Below are positions 60,151 through 64,000 of a DNA stretch of 64,000 nt, one piece after another. Numbering within the stretch: position 1 is the first letter of the stretch; every line of letters starts with the position of its first letter. This DNA comes from Cymbidium sinense (taxonomy: Eukaryota > Streptophyta > Magnoliopsida > Asparagales > Orchidaceae), in NCBI GenBank assembly GCA_021442155.1, contig CM038221.1, forward strand, positions 28,115,906 through 28,179,905. The letters run 5' to 3'. The translations under genes and the position numbers were made by a program. Under the pieces are notes generated by a model that saw only the letters and a program-made list of their open reading frames with translations, made no database searches and was not told where the DNA came from.

Positions 60151-63140
60151 GTAAGATACGAATGACTATTATCACTACTAAATCCAAAACTATTTTCAAA
60201 ACTTATAAACCAACATTACAAATGAAAAGTATGCTATCTATCAGTATTTATGAGCTTTCATGTGAATAGTATAAAATTTGTTATGTGACTTTTTCTTCTC
60301 TTTCTTAACATAGGTTTGTGTAGGATTTGCAAAGTGTATAGTCCATTTGAAAAGGACATGACACTTGTTTGAAATCTATTCATATACACTCCTATGTCAT
60401 GACTCAAGAAGGAATTTCACATCACACATATAAGTTAAACAACCAAAATCAAACAAACAAACATAAACCTTTTGCATGATTCTCTTTCCATGCATTTCTT
60501 TTTGTACATGCACATGTATTTAAGAAAAGTGGTATATTAGTCTGGACAACCTCTTGGTTGTGAAGTTTTAAGTAACCCTAAGTAGGTCTTGTACCTTACA
60601 CCCCTGGTGCTAACAATGGAGTTGTACTCACTTATGTCTTTTATACTTGTAAATGTGCATATGAAAAATGGATAAAAGAATCAATCTCTTCTACTTAACA
60701 AAATCATGCATACATGAAACATTCCAAATTTTCTTAAGCAACCTCTCTTAGCATTCATTATTAAGGTGTGCTAAATACTTGCATCGCATGTATAGATATG
60801 CTTAGGATTCATTCATATGCATGATAACATGTGGGAAAGAAATAAAATGTTGTGTGTTTTGTAAAAGTAATTCACTTTACTTAACCTTAAAATGCCTTTC
60901 TTTTTGAATAAGTTTGTTTAGAGAAAATCTAAATTCAGGATTAATTAAAATACATAATAAAATATTCACTAAATAAAAATCATTAATGAATCTATTTTAG
61001 AAATCACTTAAGGTAGGGAGGAAAGAGAAGTTCTCTTCTCTTTTTCTCTCTTTACAACTTTTAATAATTTAGTAGGTTCATTCAAACCAAATCAAATCAT
61101 AAAATAAAATTAACCCATATCACTAAACAACTTAAATGAGACCACCCTTCTAAGTTGAACCTTTTCACACTTAGAAAATCTTAAATTTAAAGCCTAGCTA
61201 AGCATACCACATGAACCTTACATGACACACACATTAGGCTAAGTCACCACTTCTGGTCCTATGTTAGGGTGGTGCATGGTTTGATGTTTGCTTTTATTTT
61301 TTGATATGATATTTTAGTCTGGATGTTAGGGTGTATGCACGTAGAATGAATGGTAAGATAATTTAGTCTAATCATTATCTTTTGTATGAGATTGTGCTTA
61401 AGGGGCACTTTAATTAAAATGTAACTGCTTTTGCTGTGCAGGTTGCTTATACCCTTAAGAATAATCCAAAATAGACCTGATGGACTTGGATATCCATGTG
61501 TGGGGTGCTAAGTCCAATTTATTTATATACATTCTTGGGAATGTGTGGTTTGTTTAGCTAATATCTATTTTACAAGTTTTAGTTAGATTTATTTTCTCCT
61601 TTTTCATGTACTTTTGCAATTAGGATTTTGGAATGATTGTTATGGAGGGATTAGGATGAGCATTGGTTATAAGATCACATCTTATATACCATGTGAAGCC
61701 TTTGGAGTATCCACATTCCAACCATCCAAAAGAAGGAACCAAAAGAAGAAAGAAGAAAAAAAGAATGAAGAAATGAAGAATGAAGACTCCATAATATGAA
61801 TTCTTGCTTAATTATAATTAATTCATTTGTAATCCAGGTTGTATAAGGGTAGAGCTTAGCTACCCAATTTATTTTCGGGTTTGTACTGTGGTGCCCGACC
61901 ACACTTGACCTTTTATTCTTTTGCGTTAGCTTTATAAAATATTTGATATTTTGTTTAGCTTGTGCATTAGAAATAACATATTTTTTAGTTTCTTTCTTAT
62001 TTTGATGTATGATCTGGATGACGATTAGACTCTTAGGAAAAGATAAATCTTCTACCAAATTAATCAACTCAAAATTAAAAATAAATAACTCATAACCTCA
62101 TTTAAAGACTAAGTTAAAATCAAGTTAAAAGAATTAGTAACCCCTTAACTGGATGAGCATTTCTTTTCTAACATCATGCATAAAAATATATTATTTCACT
62201 CTTGATTGGAGGGCTTCCACCTTTGCCAGAGAACTTGGCTTGACCTTTGAGAGCCATGGTGGAAACACACCTCCCCTTCTCACTGATTTTGACCCATAAT
62301 CTTATTTCTCATGCATTAGGCATATGAATCCTATAAGCTTGAGTCAAATGATTATCCAAAATGAAAGTAAAATGTAATATATTTTGCATTAGATCTAGGT
62401 CATTTTTCATGCCCTTACATGATCTAGTCTCTTAAGGAGTGAGTTTAAGGACTTAGTCTCTTTCTAAAATAAATAACAGCCTAGCTATCTTGCATAAACA
62501 TATGACTTGCCTACATGAATTTAAAATTATAGGAGGAGTTAGTTGGCCACTCCAAATAAGTCCAAGCGGTGGTTTGTCCTCTCTTGTGGAGGTAGACTAA
62601 ATACCCATTTTCTCCTTAGATTTATGTCGTGCTTTTTGGCCCTTGCCAAAGCTCCCCAGATTTAGGTTCTAAAGTTGCTTCTTCCTTCTATGGGCCATAA
62701 GCATAAATCCTTACCTCTTAGAATTTATATAACCTTGTATTGTGGAATTATAATCCCAAAGCTTCTAATAAAAATTCAACTCAAATAAGTAATTCAATTT
62801 CAAAAATGTAAAGCCCAACCATAAGATAGTTTGTGATGTTTACTTGGCTTCCTAGTATGCTAAACATCCCCTTCTCCCCTCCATTTGGCTTCGATAAGAA
62901 CTCCCTCCTCTTGATCGATCCCACTTGATTTGCCAAAGATAAACTAATCGATTGATAGTCATACCTGTTGAAATTTTTTGGAGATAATGATCATTTACCT
63001 TAATCAAGTGTATTCTTAAGGAATCCCCTTCCTTAAGATGTAATTAACTATGGGGCTTGCCCTTGTAGGGAACTTAATGAAATCAATTCAAAATAAACTC
63101 TACTTTACTTTTCCAAGTAAACTAGGAAGAATCTCTGGTA
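60150..63140 (-). repeat. Right long inverted-repeat arm
   Basis: Mirror of 52,220-55,500. It includes one copy of the 237-bp-period segment. Small open frames (for example 61,614-61,799) are not conserved in the left arm and are not called. Confidence 0.7.
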
Positions 63141-63282
63141 CATATGCAGACTCATTGTTCTGTCTTTCGAGATAGTACATCTCCTCAATGTCATACCCAA
63201 TCACCCTAATAAGAACATATGTGGATCTACTTGGTGTCCCAACTAAAAGGCGTATATTTCTGTTTTCATTTATCCTCTTCAA
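63100..63282 (-). CDS. Short open frame of unknown function at the arm boundary
   Basis: A 60-codon frame starting MKRINENRNIRLLVGTPSR with balanced composition (VLIRVIGYDIEEMYYLERQ). The composition looks more protein-like than neighbouring frames. It starts beyond the right arm and runs into its edge. No family is recognised. It could be a remnant exon or chance. Confidence 0.25.
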   Translation of the reverse strand: MKRINENRNIRLLVGTPSRSTYVLIRVIGYDIEEMYYLERQNNESAYVPEILPSLLGKVK

Positions 63283-63783
63283 AGGATAGATGAAGGCAAA
63301 AATATTTTCACCATGATTTTTTTACCTCCAGGGATGGTTCCTCTCTATCTTTGGTAAATGATGATTTTGTCTTCAAGTATTGGGTGGGTTTATATATGAA
63401 TAGACCATTCTTTTCTGTTGGCACTTAGTTTATTTCATCCTTAAGCTAAGCTAGCCAACATCTTTAGGTTTTAGAACCTCATTCTATATAGGTATTAAAA
63501 TCCCTATTGGGCCCCCCAATAGGTAAAAATAAAAATTTAATAATTGAAAAAAAACTAAAGACTTCCTCCTTACTATTTCTATGGTAAGGAAAGGTTCATT
63601 CTAAAAATAAAGAAAGAATAAATCCTTTTATGAAAAACATCATCTTTCCAAAAAGCACTTTTTCAAAATGCACATAATAAAATATTTTTACAAAAAATTT
63701 TGCAAACCAACCTCATCTAACAATCTTCATGATTGTTATATGTAGGATTTTTTTTAAAAAAATTAAATAAAATCCAAAATCAT

Positions 63784-64000
63784 TCTTTTCAAAAAGCACA
63801 AGTGAACTCCCTTATTCAATTTATTAAATGAGGACTTCACTTTCCAAAAAATCAAAATTAACAATCACATTTTCCAAAAGCACAAATGAACACTTTCATT
63901 CAATATACTCAAATTTATTGAATGAAGGTTTTCATTTTCAATCAAAATCAACAATCACATTTTCCAAAAGCACAAATGAACACTTCCATTCAATATGGTC
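63784..64000. repeat. Tandem repeat, about 90-bp period, running off the window edge
   Basis: The word acaatcacattttccaaaag occurs at 63,861 and 63,951 (period 90). An earlier diverged unit starts near 63,784 and the next unit is cut at 64,000. Each unit also has cacaaatgaacac and cattcaatat. At least 2.5 units are visible. Confidence 0.8.

Larger units (their letters stand above)
52220..63140. mobile_element. Large element or structure with about 3-kb terminal inverted repeats
   Basis: The left arm (about 52,220-55,500) and the right arm (about 60,150-63,140) are reverse complements, diverged but colinear. Paired landmarks: 52,310 with 63,035; 53,560 with 61,850; 53,990 with 61,395; 54,340-54,380 with 61,010-61,050; 54,810-54,900 with 60,520-60,600; 55,295 with 60,340. 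The core (55.5-60.1 kb) has no transposase, RT or other recognisable coding sequence. It could be a Foldback or MULE-like element or two inverted copies of one long repeat. Sequence outside 52.2 and 63.1 kb does not match. Confidence 0.7.

Noticed and set aside
61614..61799. 61-codon frame in the right arm
   Set aside because: Not kept in the left arm. The Lys/Glu-rich end is an A/G-rich low-complexity tract.

Overview
This is nuclear DNA from a flowering plant. It has intron-containing genes with GT-AG junctions, plastid-type N-termini, a plant-only JAZ/ABA co-repressor gene, an endogenous plant pararetrovirus, Ty3/Gypsy LTR elements and MITEs, all in AT-rich DNA. GC-rich first exons lean towards a monocot, but nothing here proves it. 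No bacterial or organellar operon, rRNA, tRNA or CRISPR array was seen.

Layout. (1) 28-321 (-): first exon of an unidentified, probably plastid-targeted protein. (2) 1.1-20.2 kb: a large inverted repeat of endogenous Caulimoviridae sequence. The left arm (+) and right arm (-) each run coat region, zinc knuckle, protease, reverse transcriptase, RNase H and a C-terminal region. Between them lie rearranged and more decayed pieces, including movement-protein copies, leaders, promoter-like DNA and an inverted RT fragment. About 0.6 kb of non-viral flank is part of the inverted repeat at both ends. (3) 20.26-24.05 kb (-): eight exons of a carotenoid cleavage dioxygenase (zaxinone-synthase-like by motif), carrying small frameshifts and cut off by the viral block after exon 8. 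A solo LTR lies in intron 3. (4) 25.6-37.6 kb: one LTR family in several copies. The best copy (31.56-37.62 kb, -) has two LTRs plus gag and protease but no RT or integrase. It also carries three GC-rich tandem-repeat arrays. A relative at 25.7-28.9 kb carries the same minisatellite. (5) 38.74-42.82 kb (-): a NINJA-family co-repressor gene with one frameshift, probably with a noncoding first exon near 47.6-47.8 kb and a 4.7-kb 5' intron. (6) 50.37-50.74 kb: a hAT-type MITE with a perfect 8-bp target duplication. (7) About 52.2-63.1 kb: a second large inverted repeat, with arms of about 3 kb around a non-coding core. (8) A 90-bp tandem repeat runs off the right edge.

The two recognisable host functions are carotenoid/apocarotenoid metabolism (CCD, disabled as read here) and jasmonate/ABA transcriptional repression (NINJA). 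Everything else recognised is repeat or viral DNA. The points most worth following are the EPRV inverted repeat that ends a CCD gene, the gag-protease-only retrotransposon with hairpin minisatellites and an antisense repeat ORF, and the long-TIR element. Boundaries of repeats are by-eye estimates unless stated otherwise.
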